A stretch of DNA of 21,107 nt from Opitutia bacterium UBA7374 (GCA_002469895.1 DKOA01000047.1:1-21107); one strand, 5' to 3'; counted from the first letter of the stretch, positions 1 through 8,537 are shown. Program-made: numbers and translations. The notes: generated by a model from the sequence alone, not told the origin.

Positions 1-1094
1 TTCGGGTTGAGCTTTTGCAGGTCGTTGGGAAGGAAGAGGCCGTCTTTGCGGATGGTTTCGCCGTCGAAGCGGATCTCACCGCCACCGTATTCAGGGCGCT
101 GGATTTGGACCATGTCCCAGTGGACTTGTGAGCGGTTGCCGTTGTCGGCTTCGTCGTAGGCTTGCCCGGGGGTGAAGTGGAAGGAACCGGCGATCTTTTC
201 GTCGAAGAGGATATCGCGCATGGGCTCGAGGATATGGGGGTTGAAGGCGATGGCGAACTCGCCGATGTAGCGAGCGCCGGGATCAGAGTTGAGGATCTCG
301 TTCAGTCGGGCGGTGTTGGAGCCTTCGGCATGAACGATCCGTCCTTTTTCAAAACGGAGGTGTATGCGGTCAAAGGAGGTGCCCTGGTAAACGGTGGGGG
401 CGTTGAAGGTGATGCTGCCTTCAACGGAGTCGCGGACGGGGCAGGAGAAGACTTCGCCGTCGGGGATGTTGTGGCGACCGCCGCAGGCCACCGCGCCGAT
501 GTCTTTGATCGAGAAGCGCAGGTCGCAGTCGGGGCCAACCAGTTCGACGCGGTCGGCTTGGCGCATCCGTTTCTCCAAGGCGGTCATGCCCTCGGTCATC
601 CGGGCATAGTCGAGGGTGCAGACGCGGAAGAAGAATTCTTCAAAGGCCTCCGTGCTCATCATCGCCTGCTGGGCCATAGATGGTGTCGGCCAGCGGAGGA
701 TGACCCATTTGGTCTTCTTTACGCGGTAGTCGAGAACCGGCTTGAGGGCACGCATGGCGCGGTTCATTCGCTCGGGGTCGACGTCGGACATTTCAAAGAT
801 GTTGTCTGAGCCGCGCACTGCAATGTAGGCGTCCATGCTCTCCATTCTGGCGAGCTCCCATTCGCACTGGGCTTCGTACTGCCCCTCGCCCAGTTGGGAG
901 ACCAGCTCACGATTGATCCGTGCATTGTTCAGGTTGACAAAGGGAATGGCGCCGCGTTCACGGGCAGCCCGCACGAGGGCGAGGGTCATGGCCTCCGGGG
1001 TATCGTAGACATCGATCAAGACACGCTCACCGGCTTGCAGATTGGTGGAAAATCCGGTCAGTCCGGCGGCGAGTTTAGCAAAGTTTGGATTCAT
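1..1094 (-). CDS. M29-family metallo-aminopeptidase (AmpS/AmpT-like), 3' end outside window
   Basis: This enzyme probably removes N-terminal residues from peptides in the cytoplasm using a two-metal centre. I translated 364 residues from the ATG at 1094 with no stop before the window edge; family lengths of roughly 370-410 suggest only a few residues are missing. Family hallmarks are visible: GEVFSCP (residues 213-219, E214), GEFA (E279), then H306, Y313, and the HWD near the end (H325, D327). These match the M29 ligand set Glu, Glu, His, Tyr, His, Asp. The N-terminus MNPNFAKLAAGLTGF fits the usual family start. A purine-rich ACAGGGA directly touches the ATG, which is closer than a normal Shine-Dalgarno. 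It is the last visible gene of the lpxK-kinase-rsmJ run, 32 bases after rsmJ. The match is family level; substrate preference cannot be read from sequence. Confidence 0.9.
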   Translation of the reverse strand, partial: MNPNFAKLAAGLTGFSTNLQAGERVLIDVYDTPEAMTLALVRAARERGAIPFVNLNNARINRELVSQLGEGQYEAQCEWELARMESMDAYIAVRGSDNIFEMSDVDPERMNRAMRALKPVLDYRVKKTKWVILRWPTPSMAQQAMMSTEAFEEFFFRVCTLDYARMTEGMTALEKRMRQADRVELVGPDCDLRFSIKDIGAVACGGRHNIPDGEVFSCPVRDSVEGSITFNAPTVYQGTSFDRIHLRFEKGRIVHAEGSNTARLNEILNSDPGARYIGEFAIAFNPHILEPMRDILFDEKIAGSFHFTPGQAYDEADNGNRSQVHWDMVQIQRPEYGGGEIRFDGETIRKDGLFLPNDLQKLNP

Positions 1095-1126
1095 TCCCTG
1101 TAATGCGGACTATTTTTCTGTGCAGG

Positions 1127-1984
1127 TCAAACTCCGGCGCGGTTCTCCGCTTGCGCCAAGTAGACATCGAAACGGTTACTCTTGCCCTCCAGTCGGAAAT
1201 CCGGCGCCCGACCGCCGAGATCCGGAGCGATCCGTGGGCGCTTGACCACGACACGATCCAGAGCGACGGGCAAAGCGGCTTCGAGCAAATCTCCGGAGTC
1301 GGGATCGTCGCCGACCAACTGATGAACCAGGCGCATCTCTTTCTTGACTAGGGCGCTCTTGCTGCGGGGCGGGAACATGGGGTCGAGATACACGACGTCA
1401 GGACGCGCTTCATCCTTTAGGGAGCGCAATACCTCGACTGCATCAGCCCATTCCGGCTGCATCCGGTTGAGGATGGCATTCAGCTCGGCATCCGCTTCTC
1501 CGCGAGCTCTCTCGATCGCTGACTCGACGAGGCAAAACAATACCGGCGAACGTTCAATGAGACGGACGGCACAGCCGAGGCTGGCCAAGACAAATGCATC
1601 GGCACCGAGACCGGCTGTGGCATCGAGGACCGAGGGCTGACGGCCGCCCTTGAGACCGACGGCACGGGCAATCATCTGCCCGCGACCACCTCCTTTGTGA
1701 CGGCGATAAGCGACTTCCGGCCCATAAAAATCCGCGCGTAGGCGCATCGGCTTGTCCCCGAAGAAATGAAGAGAAAGCCCATCGGCATGACAGAAAAATA
1801 CTCTGCCTTCGGATTTGCCGGTCGCTTCGCAAAGAAAGGCATCGAGCGCTTTCGTTTTGGCATCGGCCAGTGCGAACGGTGCGGTCAATACTTCGCTGCC
1901 GATTCGCTCTGCCCAACGAATAGCGGCATCTGCCGAGGCGGCATCGAGAGCGAGAACTTTCGGGGGATCGGCGAGTGGCCTCAT
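1127..1984 (-). CDS. rsmJ: 16S rRNA (guanine1516-N2)-methyltransferase RsmJ
   Basis: RsmJ (YhiQ) uses S-adenosylmethionine to methylate G1516 of 16S rRNA in the small ribosomal subunit. The 285-residue product is close to the usual family length (about 250). The SAM-binding loop DATAGLGADAF lies at residues 121-131, followed by an acidic RLIER (141-145) expected to bind the ribose. The catalytic-type motif DPMFPPR is at 201-207 and the late VVVKRP strand at 245-250. Residues 83-100, with YRRHKGGGRGQ just after, match the conserved RsmJ segment before the SAM loop. The gene starts 26 bases after the kinase-like gene and ends 32 bases before the aminopeptidase, so all are likely cotranscribed. 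The ATG at 1984 has no good Shine-Dalgarno, and a six-codon upstream reading frame ends on it (see findings). Orthology is strong from the motif order; the exact target base is inferred from the family. Confidence 0.9.
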   Translation of the reverse strand: MRPLADPPKVLALDAASADAAIRWAERIGSEVLTAPFALADAKTKALDAFLCEATGKSEGRVFFCHADGLSLHFFGDKPMRLRADFYGPEVAYRRHKGGGRGQMIARAVGLKGGRQPSVLDATAGLGADAFVLASLGCAVRLIERSPVLFCLVESAIERARGEADAELNAILNRMQPEWADAVEVLRSLKDEARPDVVYLDPMFPPRSKSALVKKEMRLVHQLVGDDPDSGDLLEAALPVALDRVVVKRPRIAPDLGGRAPDFRLEGKSNRFDVYLAQAENRAGV

Positions 1985-2010
1985 AAAAAACGCTGCCTCA
2001 TCCGGAGGGG

Positions 2011-3231
2011 CTACCGACCGCGCCGTATTTCCGAGCCCTGGAAGCGCACCCGCACGCGATAAACACGCTTCTGGCGGTTCTTAATCTGGAAGGTCTTCGG
2101 ATCAATCGACTGGGGAACATCGAGAAGATTGACATCGACAATGGCATGATAGCCGCGCTCAGAAAAGATATCGATGAGCATGACCAGGGCGTCCGGATCT
2201 TGAAAAACTGCGCTCTCCGAGTTAATCACCGCGGTGCCGGAGATAGCGTGACGAGTAATAATCGGAAGAAAGTCCCGCTGGATAAGATCGACTACTTCGC
2301 CAAAGAGCTTGGGCTGGCGGGTCTCGTAGGCATCGAGCCGGTCGACCAAATCCTGACGGGCATGTTTTGAGAGCGTGCTGGCCACGGGGATGGCGGATAC
2401 CCGGTCGTAGGTCGCCTCATCCAATTCGAGCGAACCCTGATAACGCAGTTCTTCATCGATTCGATGGCGCACTTCCTCGATCGAACCATGGGCATTGATG
2501 AAGTGATAGAAGAAAATTTCGCGCAGGTCCTTGAGTGCGTCGTAGGTCTTTTGCTTAAAGGTGAGGTAACGCTTGTGGGCCGCGTCCGGGTCCAAATCCG
2601 TCGTGCGCACCTCAATGAGATCACCGACACCGGACTCGCGAACCTCCTCATTGTGTTCAATCGCCTCGCTCCCACGCTTTAACTGCCGTTTGACGCTCTC
2701 CTTCTCATCAATAAAGAGCATGACAATATGAAAATGGGGCTTCTTGAAGAACTCGCTGTAGAGCGTCTCGAGAAATTTTTGGCGTTGCTCGGTGAGCTTA
2801 CTGTAGAGCAGTTTGAGACATTCCACCTGTACCTTGGTACGGGGAAATCCGTCGACCACGGCGCCGGACTGATAGACCGGATCCAACAACTTGCGGAGGA
2901 TGATTTCAATCACCTCGCGGTCACCGACGAGTAGACCGGCATCAATTCTCTGACGAGCTTCCGGGCTTTGCAGGAGGGAGCTGACGACCAACGGCGGAGC
3001 CGTCAAATCGCGATACTGCATAATAAAATTGGTATTCGTCCCCTTACCGGCACCGGGCGCACCGTTAAGCCAGAAGATTTCTTTAGGGAAACGTAGATTC
3101 TCTTCACCCAAATCTTCACAAAGTCCGTTCCAGACGGAATTGAAAATAATTTGTGCATCCTTGACCTCCAGGTCTTGCACAGTCCCGGAATGGACATCCG
3201 TTTGGTCTTTGATCACTGCTTGTTTGCCCAT
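2011..3231 (-). CDS. Adenylate-kinase-family nucleoside monophosphate kinase with extra C-terminal domain
   Basis: The 406-residue protein has a P-loop GAPGAGKGT (57-65), DGFPRT (127-132), and the later arginines R209 and R221 that align with the LID-side catalytic arginines of adenylate kinase. It is therefore probably an ATP-dependent nucleotide kinase. It is nearly twice the usual length of about 215. About 50 residues precede the P-loop, and about 135 residues (270-406) follow the kinase core in a domain I do not recognise. The NMP-binding region is shortened: the usual STGDxLR motif is replaced by VSSLLQS (83-89), so AMP may not be the substrate. The LID has no zinc cysteines. I chose the ATG at 3231 because the upstream in-frame ATG (3399) would overlap lpxK by over 100 bases and adds non-conserved residues. 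It lies 52 bases after lpxK and 26 before rsmJ. Confidence 0.75.
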   Translation of the reverse strand: MGKQAVIKDQTDVHSGTVQDLEVKDAQIIFNSVWNGLCEDLGEENLRFPKEIFWLNGAPGAGKGTNTNFIMQYRDLTAPPLVVSSLLQSPEARQRIDAGLLVGDREVIEIILRKLLDPVYQSGAVVDGFPRTKVQVECLKLLYSKLTEQRQKFLETLYSEFFKKPHFHIVMLFIDEKESVKRQLKRGSEAIEHNEEVRESGVGDLIEVRTTDLDPDAAHKRYLTFKQKTYDALKDLREIFFYHFINAHGSIEEVRHRIDEELRYQGSLELDEATYDRVSAIPVASTLSKHARQDLVDRLDAYETRQPKLFGEVVDLIQRDFLPIITRHAISGTAVINSESAVFQDPDALVMLIDIFSERGYHAIVDVNLLDVPQSIDPKTFQIKNRQKRVYRVRVRFQGSEIRRGR

Positions 3232-3283
3232 TGTTAGATAGAGTAGAGATAATTTAAAAAACGGGTGGTGCGCCTTGGCAATT

Positions 3284-4600
3284 TCATTCTTCCTGAACGA
3301 CGCGTATGGGCGGCCGACTGAAATGAGCGGCGTTATTGCGGGGCAGGCAGATACGACTGGCAGCTTGCTCAAAATCTTCCTCCCCGGAAAGGATCTCAAT
3401 CTCCAAACGCAAAAAATAGAGAGGCACCGGGGGCTTCATGTCGTCAAAAAGTCGAACCGCATCTTTTTCTGTGGTCACGATCATCTGCAAATCTTCGAAC
3501 TCCGCTGCTTTGCGGTAGATCGCCTCCATTTCGTGCCGGGTAAAGCGGTGATGATCGAGGAACCGCTTGTTATAGAGGATCCGGGCACCACGAGCATCTA
3601 GCATGTTTTCAAAACTTTCCGGAACAGCGATCCCGCTGAAAGAGACGATGTTGGCCGCCTTCAATGCATCGAGTGGCAGCCGTTCGCCGCCCCCCACGGG
3701 CTCGAGGTATTGCGGAGTATGGGCGCACTCAATGATTTCCGCATTGGTATTGTGTTCACGGATCAGCTCGGTCAGTGCCTCGTCCGGTGCTCCATCCGAC
3801 TTGGTTAGAAAAATATAATCGGCCCGGGAAAGATGGTTGATTGGTTCGCGCAGAATGCCGCGTGGCAAGAGATGCTGATTCCCAAAAGGATTGGTCTTAT
3901 CCACGAGCAAGAGATTCAGGCGCCCCTTCAGGGGCAAATACTGGAAGCCGTCATCGAGGATCAAAGTATCACATCCGAAACGGCGGATCGCGTAGGAACC
4001 GGCCTTGACTCGATTTTTATCACAGAGCACGGCCACCCCGGGGAGATTCGAAGCGAGCATGAAGGGTTCGTCACCCGCTATTTCCGAGTCGAGCAGGACT
4101 TTTTCGCCATCACTAACAATACGCGGCGGGTCTTCTTCTCCGTGCGTCAGTTTGCGCCAAAGTTTTTTCAGTAGCGGCTCCTGCTTACTCTTATAGCCAC
4201 GACTAAGAATAGCCACCCGTCGACCCCGCTGCTGCAATGTGCGAGCAAATTTTTCCACCACCGGAGTCTTTCCGGTCCCGCCCACAGTGAGATTCCCAAC
4301 GACGACGACCAGACAGCCCAGCGGTTTATTGCGCAAAATACGGTTTTCATAACAGTACAGGCGCAGGCGCACGATTCCTTGGAAAAGGAGGGATAAGCCG
4401 AGAAGAAAACGAGCCAGCGCATCGGCGGATCGTCCGTTTATACGGTCGTAAATCACGTCCACCGTAAATTGGGCAAAGTCGTTCAGCGCGGATTGTACGC
4501 GCTCACGATAATCTCTATATTTGTCTGAAAAAGTGGACACAAATGCCAAGGTGTTAATGTAACCCACAGCAGAAAGAAGATTGACGCAGGAATCAATCAT
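3284..4600 (-). CDS. lpxK: Tetraacyldisaccharide 4'-kinase LpxK
   Basis: LpxK phosphorylates the 4' position of the lipid A disaccharide precursor with ATP on the cytoplasmic face of the inner membrane, a late essential step of lipid A synthesis. The 438-residue product carries the family P-loop TVGGTGKT (105-112), the ILSRGYKSK segment (131-139), DDGFQ (216-220), and the PRGILREP region (246-253). The usual DDGFQH appears here as DDGFQY. A hydrophobic stretch (about 62-82) before the P-loop fits the membrane-associated N-terminal helix. The first 50 residues or so exceed the usual length of about 330 and look like a lineage-specific extension. No other ATG exists before residue 181, so the start at 4600 is the only ATG choice; a run AAAAGGG abuts it. 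This is the first gene of the minus-strand run that continues to position 1. Confidence 0.93.
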   Translation of the reverse strand: MIDSCVNLLSAVGYINTLAFVSTFSDKYRDYRERVQSALNDFAQFTVDVIYDRINGRSADALARFLLGLSLLFQGIVRLRLYCYENRILRNKPLGCLVVVVGNLTVGGTGKTPVVEKFARTLQQRGRRVAILSRGYKSKQEPLLKKLWRKLTHGEEDPPRIVSDGEKVLLDSEIAGDEPFMLASNLPGVAVLCDKNRVKAGSYAIRRFGCDTLILDDGFQYLPLKGRLNLLLVDKTNPFGNQHLLPRGILREPINHLSRADYIFLTKSDGAPDEALTELIREHNTNAEIIECAHTPQYLEPVGGGERLPLDALKAANIVSFSGIAVPESFENMLDARGARILYNKRFLDHHRFTRHEMEAIYRKAAEFEDLQMIVTTEKDAVRLFDDMKPPVPLYFLRLEIEILSGEEDFEQAASRICLPRNNAAHFSRPPIRVVQEE

Positions 4601-4623
4601 CCCTTTTAAGCGAAAAAACCGGC

Positions 4624-4652
4624 ATTACAAACTGACAGTTCAAAGAAGTCAC
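4624..4652 (-). promoter_or_regulatory. Candidate sigma-70 promoter for lpxK
   Basis: Read on the minus strand, GTGACT (4652-4647) is followed after exactly 17 bases by TGTAAT (4629-4624). These are 4/6 and 5/6 matches to the bacterial housekeeping consensus. Transcription would begin near 4617, leaving a leader of about 17 bases before the lpxK ATG at 4600. The site lies in the gap between divergent lpxK and the topoisomerase gene. It is a pattern match only. Confidence 0.4.
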
Positions 4653-4683
4653 CTGCTCCCCGTAGCCTCCCCTTCTCAAGCAG

Positions 4684-4697
4684 AGGCGCCAGCGCCT
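4684..4697. repeat. Short perfect inverted repeat in the lpxK/topoisomerase divergent gap
   Basis: AGGCGC, two bases CA, then GCGCCT form a perfect 6-bp inverted repeat ending 20 bases before the topoisomerase ATG at 4718. The loop would be too tight for a good hairpin, so a protein-binding dyad or a chance palindrome are both possible. Nothing else recognisable sits in this gap apart from the lpxK promoter candidate. Confidence 0.35.
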
Positions 4698-4717
4698 ATT
4701 GCGTGCCATCAAACATC

Positions 4718-7258
4718 ATGAAATATTTAATCATAGCAGAGAAACCTTCGGTCGCCACCGACCTTTCGAAAGCGTTGGCCAAGAGCCTCGGAAAATTCGA
4801 GAAAAAGGGAAAGTCCCGCGATGCCCAATATTTTGAAAACGAGCAGGCGGCGATCACTTCCGCAGTGGGCCACCTTGTCGAATTGAAGATGCCGACCGGA
4901 CCGAACGGCAAAAATCTGCCCTGGAACTTCAACGTCCTTCCGGCCATCCCCCAAACATTTGAATTGCAACCCATCGAGCAGACCGCCGGGCGCCTCAAGC
5001 ATGTTCTCTCACTGGCGAAAAAGAAAGAGTTTCACACCATCGTCAACGCCTGTGACGCCGGGCGGGAGGGAGAACTGATCTTTCAATATATTATGGAGAT
5101 CGGGAAAGTTCATAAGCCGGTCAAGCGCCTCTGGATGCAGTCGATGACCAGCGGCTCTATTCAGGACGCCTGGGGCAGACTGCGTTCCTCCGAGGACATG
5201 GCTCATCTGGCCGATGCTGCGAAGTGCCGCTCCGAGTCGGACTGGTTGGTCGGGCTGAACTCGACCCGCGCCCTCACCTGTTTCCGTTCACGCCATGGTG
5301 GTTTTAATATTACTGCGGCGGGGCGGGTACAAACCCCAACACTGGCGATTCTGGCTCAGCGCGAACGCGAGATCAAAGCCTTCCAGCCCCGGGACTACTG
5401 GGAAGTGCATGCCGATTTTGCGGTGACACTCGGCAATTATGAAGGCCGCTGGTTCGATCCTGCATTTAAAAAGAACGAAGAGGATCCCGAAGGCCGGGCC
5501 GAGCGGATCTGGAATGAGGCCGATGCCCGGGCGATTGCTGATCGCTGCACCGGGAAGACCGGAACAATTGAGGAAGAGAAAAAACCGACGAAACAGAGCG
5601 TACCCCTGCTCTACGATCTGACCACGCTTCAACGCGAGGCCCCCTTTACGGCAAAAAACACCCTGGCGATAGCGCAGGCTCTCTATGAGCGCCACAAAAT
5701 GATCACCTACCCGAGAACGGACTCCCGCTATCTCCCGGAAGACTACCTCGGAAATGTCCGCCAGACGACGCAGGATGTGGCCAATTCCAGCCATCCGGTA
5801 GCTCGCTGGGCAGCCAAGTCACTCGAAGAAAACAAAATCGGCTTCAATAAACGTATCTTTAATAACGCCAAAGTATCCGATCACTTTGCCATTATTCCGA
5901 CCGGGCGTGTCGTTAAACTGAGCGATGCCGAGGCCAAGCTGTACGATATAATCGTTAAACGATTCATTGCCGTGTTTTATCCACCGGCAGAATTCGAAGT
6001 GACCAAGCGCGTCACCACGATTGATCATGGGGAATTGCAGGACCAATTCCTGACCCGCGGAAAAACTCTGGTCGTGCCTGGCTGGTTGGCCGTCTACGGA
6101 CGACAGGCCGGAGTCGCCAGCGGCAAGGATGAACTCGTCGCGATCGAGCCCGGCGAACCCGCCAAAGTGGATGCAGTCACTGCTGAAGGTAAGACGACCA
6201 CTCCGCCCGCCCGCTATACTGAATCGACCCTGCTCTCCGCGATGGAAGGCGCCGGCAAATTAATTGAAGATGAGGACCTCCGCGAAGCGATGGCCGAGCG
6301 CGGCTTGGGCACACCGGCCACCCGCGCCGCCACAATCGAAGGGCTGCTTCGCCAGAAGTACATTGCCCGGGATGGCCGCGATCTCAACGTTACCGGCAAA
6401 GGGCTTCGTCTGATTGATCTCTGCGAAGAAATGAAAATCGATGCCCTGACCTCGCCCTCAATGACGGGCGACTGGGAAGCTAAACTGAACAAGATGGAAC
6501 AGGGATTAATCGAGCGGAACACCTTCATGAACGAGATCAACACGTTTACTGAAGAGGTAGTGGCAAAAGCACGGGCGCACCTCGATCTCGCAGTAAACCG
6601 AACATTCCCGGATCTCGAAGTCGGCTGCCCGGCCTGCAGTGCGGCCCGTCTCAAACAGACCGATGCCACCTATGAGTGCCGCGACATGGATTGCGCCTTC
6701 AAGATCTCCAAGTACATCGCCGGTCGGGAACTGGGGATGGAAGACGCCACTCAACTTCTCGAGGAAAAATCCCTTCCCGAGATGGAGGGCTTCCGCTCCC
6801 GCTTCAACAAGCCTTTCAGCGCCGGACTCAAACTGGAGCAAGCGGTGAGCAAGACGGGGAAGCCGGGCAAGTGGAAGATCGATTTCGTCTTTGATGATGC
6901 GGACAATGAGGACGTGGAACTGGGAGACGATCAGCTGCTCAAAGAGGTCACTCTGGTCAACGGGCTAGAAGCGAAACTGTACGCCACCGATAAAGCCTAT
7001 CATGTGCCTGCCTTCCGGCCGAAAGAGTCCCCCGATGGGCTGCGCATTGGCAAAGCCATTCTCCAAAAAGAACTGCAGCCGACTGATATCGAAGCATTAC
7101 TTACCGGAGGCAAGACGGCACAGCTCGAAGGTTTTGTCTCGAAGCGGACAAAACGTGCCTTCAAAGCCGCTCTCACCCTCGATTTTGAAACCGGCAAGAT
7201 TGGTTTCGAGTTTGAGCCGAGACCGGCAAAGAAAGCGGCGAAGAAAAAAGCTCGATAG
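4718..7258 (+). CDS. topB: Type IA DNA topoisomerase, TopB (topoisomerase III)-like, with extended C-terminus
   Basis: This enzyme cuts and rejoins one DNA strand through a tyrosine link to relax or decatenate DNA. In the 846-residue product the TOPRIM domain comes first (MKYLIIAEKPSVA at 1-13; the acidic DAGREGE at 113-119). The active-site tyrosine is Y331 in MITYPRTDSRY, and the conserved GLGTPATRA follows at about 529-537. The C-terminus is longer than in E. coli TopB (653 residues). It has a four-cysteine zinc-ribbon-like segment (C637, C640, C654, C659), then two related segments of the LLxxGKTxxLxGFxSK type (about 680-725 and 793-830), and a Lys/Ala-rich tail. I chose the ATG at 4718 because MKYLIIAEKPS matches family starts; an in-frame GTG at 4703 would add five residues. 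No clear Shine-Dalgarno is present. The sequence resembles TopB more than TopA; the family call is firm, the exact subclass less so. Confidence 0.93.
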   Translation: MKYLIIAEKPSVATDLSKALAKSLGKFEKKGKSRDAQYFENEQAAITSAVGHLVELKMPTGPNGKNLPWNFNVLPAIPQTFELQPIEQTAGRLKHVLSLAKKKEFHTIVNACDAGREGELIFQYIMEIGKVHKPVKRLWMQSMTSGSIQDAWGRLRSSEDMAHLADAAKCRSESDWLVGLNSTRALTCFRSRHGGFNITAAGRVQTPTLAILAQREREIKAFQPRDYWEVHADFAVTLGNYEGRWFDPAFKKNEEDPEGRAERIWNEADARAIADRCTGKTGTIEEEKKPTKQSVPLLYDLTTLQREAPFTAKNTLAIAQALYERHKMITYPRTDSRYLPEDYLGNVRQTTQDVANSSHPVARWAAKSLEENKIGFNKRIFNNAKVSDHFAIIPTGRVVKLSDAEAKLYDIIVKRFIAVFYPPAEFEVTKRVTTIDHGELQDQFLTRGKTLVVPGWLAVYGRQAGVASGKDELVAIEPGEPAKVDAVTAEGKTTTPPARYTESTLLSAMEGAGKLIEDEDLREAMAERGLGTPATRAATIEGLLRQKYIARDGRDLNVTGKGLRLIDLCEEMKIDALTSPSMTGDWEAKLNKMEQGLIERNTFMNEINTFTEEVVAKARAHLDLAVNRTFPDLEVGCPACSAARLKQTDATYECRDMDCAFKISKYIAGRELGMEDATQLLEEKSLPEMEGFRSRFNKPFSAGLKLEQAVSKTGKPGKWKIDFVFDDADNEDVELGDDQLLKEVTLVNGLEAKLYATDKAYHVPAFRPKESPDGLRIGKAILQKELQPTDIEALLTGGKTAQLEGFVSKRTKRAFKAALTLDFETGKIGFEFEPRPAKKAAKKKAR

Positions 7259-7324
7259 ATTTCCGCATTGTGCAGTTGTCAGCGACGGACAAATGCCACA
7301 TCAAGAGGAAAAGATTACAAATCG

Positions 7325-8476
7325 ATGAAGCCTGCAACGACTCCCAGACGCCCTTTCTTTTCATCCGGTCCTTGTGCCAAGCGCCCGGGCTGGTCGCTCG
7401 ACGCCCTCGACGGTGCCCTACTCGGCCGCTCTCACCGGGCGAAAAATGCCAAAGCCCGCATCCGTCAGGTGATTGATGACTCCAGAGAAATTCTCGGTCT
7501 GCCCGAGGGTTATGTCTGTGGTATCGTGCCGGCATCCGATACCGGGGCGATCGAGATGGCCATGTGGTCGCTCCTCGGCGCCCGCGGCTTAGACATTTGC
7601 GCCTGGGAATCTTTTGGCTCCGCTTGGATTACGGATGTGGTCAAACAACTGAAGCTGGAAGACGTTACCCGCCACGAGGCCGACTACGGGAAGCTCCCCG
7701 ACCTCAGTGCCATCAATTTTGATAATGATGTTGTCTTCACCTACAACGGGACGACCTCCGGTGTGCGTGTGCCCAACCTCGACTGGATCCCACAAGACCA
7801 TGATGGACTCGTCCTCTGCGACGCGACCTCGGCCGTCTTTGCCATGGATCTGGACTACAGCAAGCTCGATGTCATCACCTGGTCCTGGCAAAAGGTCATG
7901 GGCGGGGAAGCGGCGCACGGCATGATTGCACTGAGCCCGCGGGCGATTGAACGCCTCGAGACCTACAGCCCACCCTGGCCACTGCCGAAGATTTTCCGGA
8001 TGTCCAAAGGGGGGAAACTCATCCAAGGCATTTTTGAAGGCGCCACAATCAACACGGTGTCCATGCTCTGCGTAGAGGACGCCGTAGACGGCCTGGAATG
8101 GGCCCGCTCGATCGGTGGCCTGCCTGCCCTGCTGGCTCGCTCTGAGGCCAACCTGCAGGCGGTTGCTCAGTGGGCCGAAAAAAACGACTGGATCGACTTT
8201 CTCGCGGAAGACCCGGCTACCCGCTCCTGTACTTCGATCTGCCTGAAGATTGTCGATCCCTGGTACCAGGGCCTCAGCCACGAAGAACAGGCGGCCAAAG
8301 CCAAAGAACTGGTCAAGCGACTGGAGAGCGAAAACATCGCCTACGACTTCGGCAGTTACCGCGACGCGCCTCCCGGCATTCGCATCTGGGGCGGTGCCAC
8401 AGTCGATGCCGAGGATACCGCCGCACTTCTACCCTGGCTCGACTGGGCCTTCGCCCAAATCAAAGCCGAAGGGTGA
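7325..8476 (+). CDS. serC: Phosphoserine aminotransferase
   Basis: SerC transfers an amino group from glutamate to 3-phosphohydroxypyruvate, the second step of serine synthesis, using pyridoxal phosphate in the cytoplasm. The 383-residue product belongs to the SerC subgroup common in Alphaproteobacteria and methanogens, which is distant from E. coli SerC. Signs are FSSGPCAKRPGW near the start (residues 12-23), CDATSA (165-170, with D166 to hold the pyridine nitrogen), and SWQKVMGGEAAHG (187-199), where K190 should bind PLP. WPLPKIFRM and the TINTVSMLCVEDA segment also fit this subgroup. I preferred the ATG at 7325 over an in-frame start at 7268, because the 19 extra residues look non-conserved and AGAGGAAAAG lies upstream. 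It lies 66 bases after the topoisomerase gene. No serA or serB gene is beside it. Confidence 0.92.
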   Translation: MKPATTPRRPFFSSGPCAKRPGWSLDALDGALLGRSHRAKNAKARIRQVIDDSREILGLPEGYVCGIVPASDTGAIEMAMWSLLGARGLDICAWESFGSAWITDVVKQLKLEDVTRHEADYGKLPDLSAINFDNDVVFTYNGTTSGVRVPNLDWIPQDHDGLVLCDATSAVFAMDLDYSKLDVITWSWQKVMGGEAAHGMIALSPRAIERLETYSPPWPLPKIFRMSKGGKLIQGIFEGATINTVSMLCVEDAVDGLEWARSIGGLPALLARSEANLQAVAQWAEKNDWIDFLAEDPATRSCTSICLKIVDPWYQGLSHEEQAAKAKELVKRLESENIAYDFGSYRDAPPGIRIWGGATVDAEDTAALLPWLDWAFAQIKAEG

Positions 8477-8481
8477 ATCAG

Positions 8482-8537
8482 GAGTGTCTGCACAGCCGGC
8501 TGCTGTCGGGCTGGGCGGCAGTCGCTTAAGCAGACTC
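8482..8537. terminator. Possible bidirectional terminator or hairpin between convergent genes
   Basis: The 49-base gap between the stops of serC and the small minus-strand gene is rich in dyads. GAGTGTCTGC (8482-8491) can pair with GCAGACTC (8530-8537) around a two-base bulge, and inside lies the palindrome CAGCCGGCTG (8493-8502). The position between convergent genes suits a shared terminator, but there is no clear U-run on either strand. Confidence 0.3.

Noticed and set aside
162..809. 215-codon open frame on the plus strand
   Set aside because: It lies antisense to the M29 aminopeptidase, whose frame shows all metal ligands; the plus-strand translation is Gly/Asp/Val-rich and matches no family.
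3232..3399. Upstream ATG (3399) for the kinase-like gene
   Set aside because: It would overlap lpxK by 116 bases and adds 56 residues with no family resemblance; the ATG at 3231 fits better.
7276..7292. TTGTC/GACAA inverted repeat between topB and serC
   Set aside because: Only a 5-bp stem with a 7-base loop and no U-run; likely chance.
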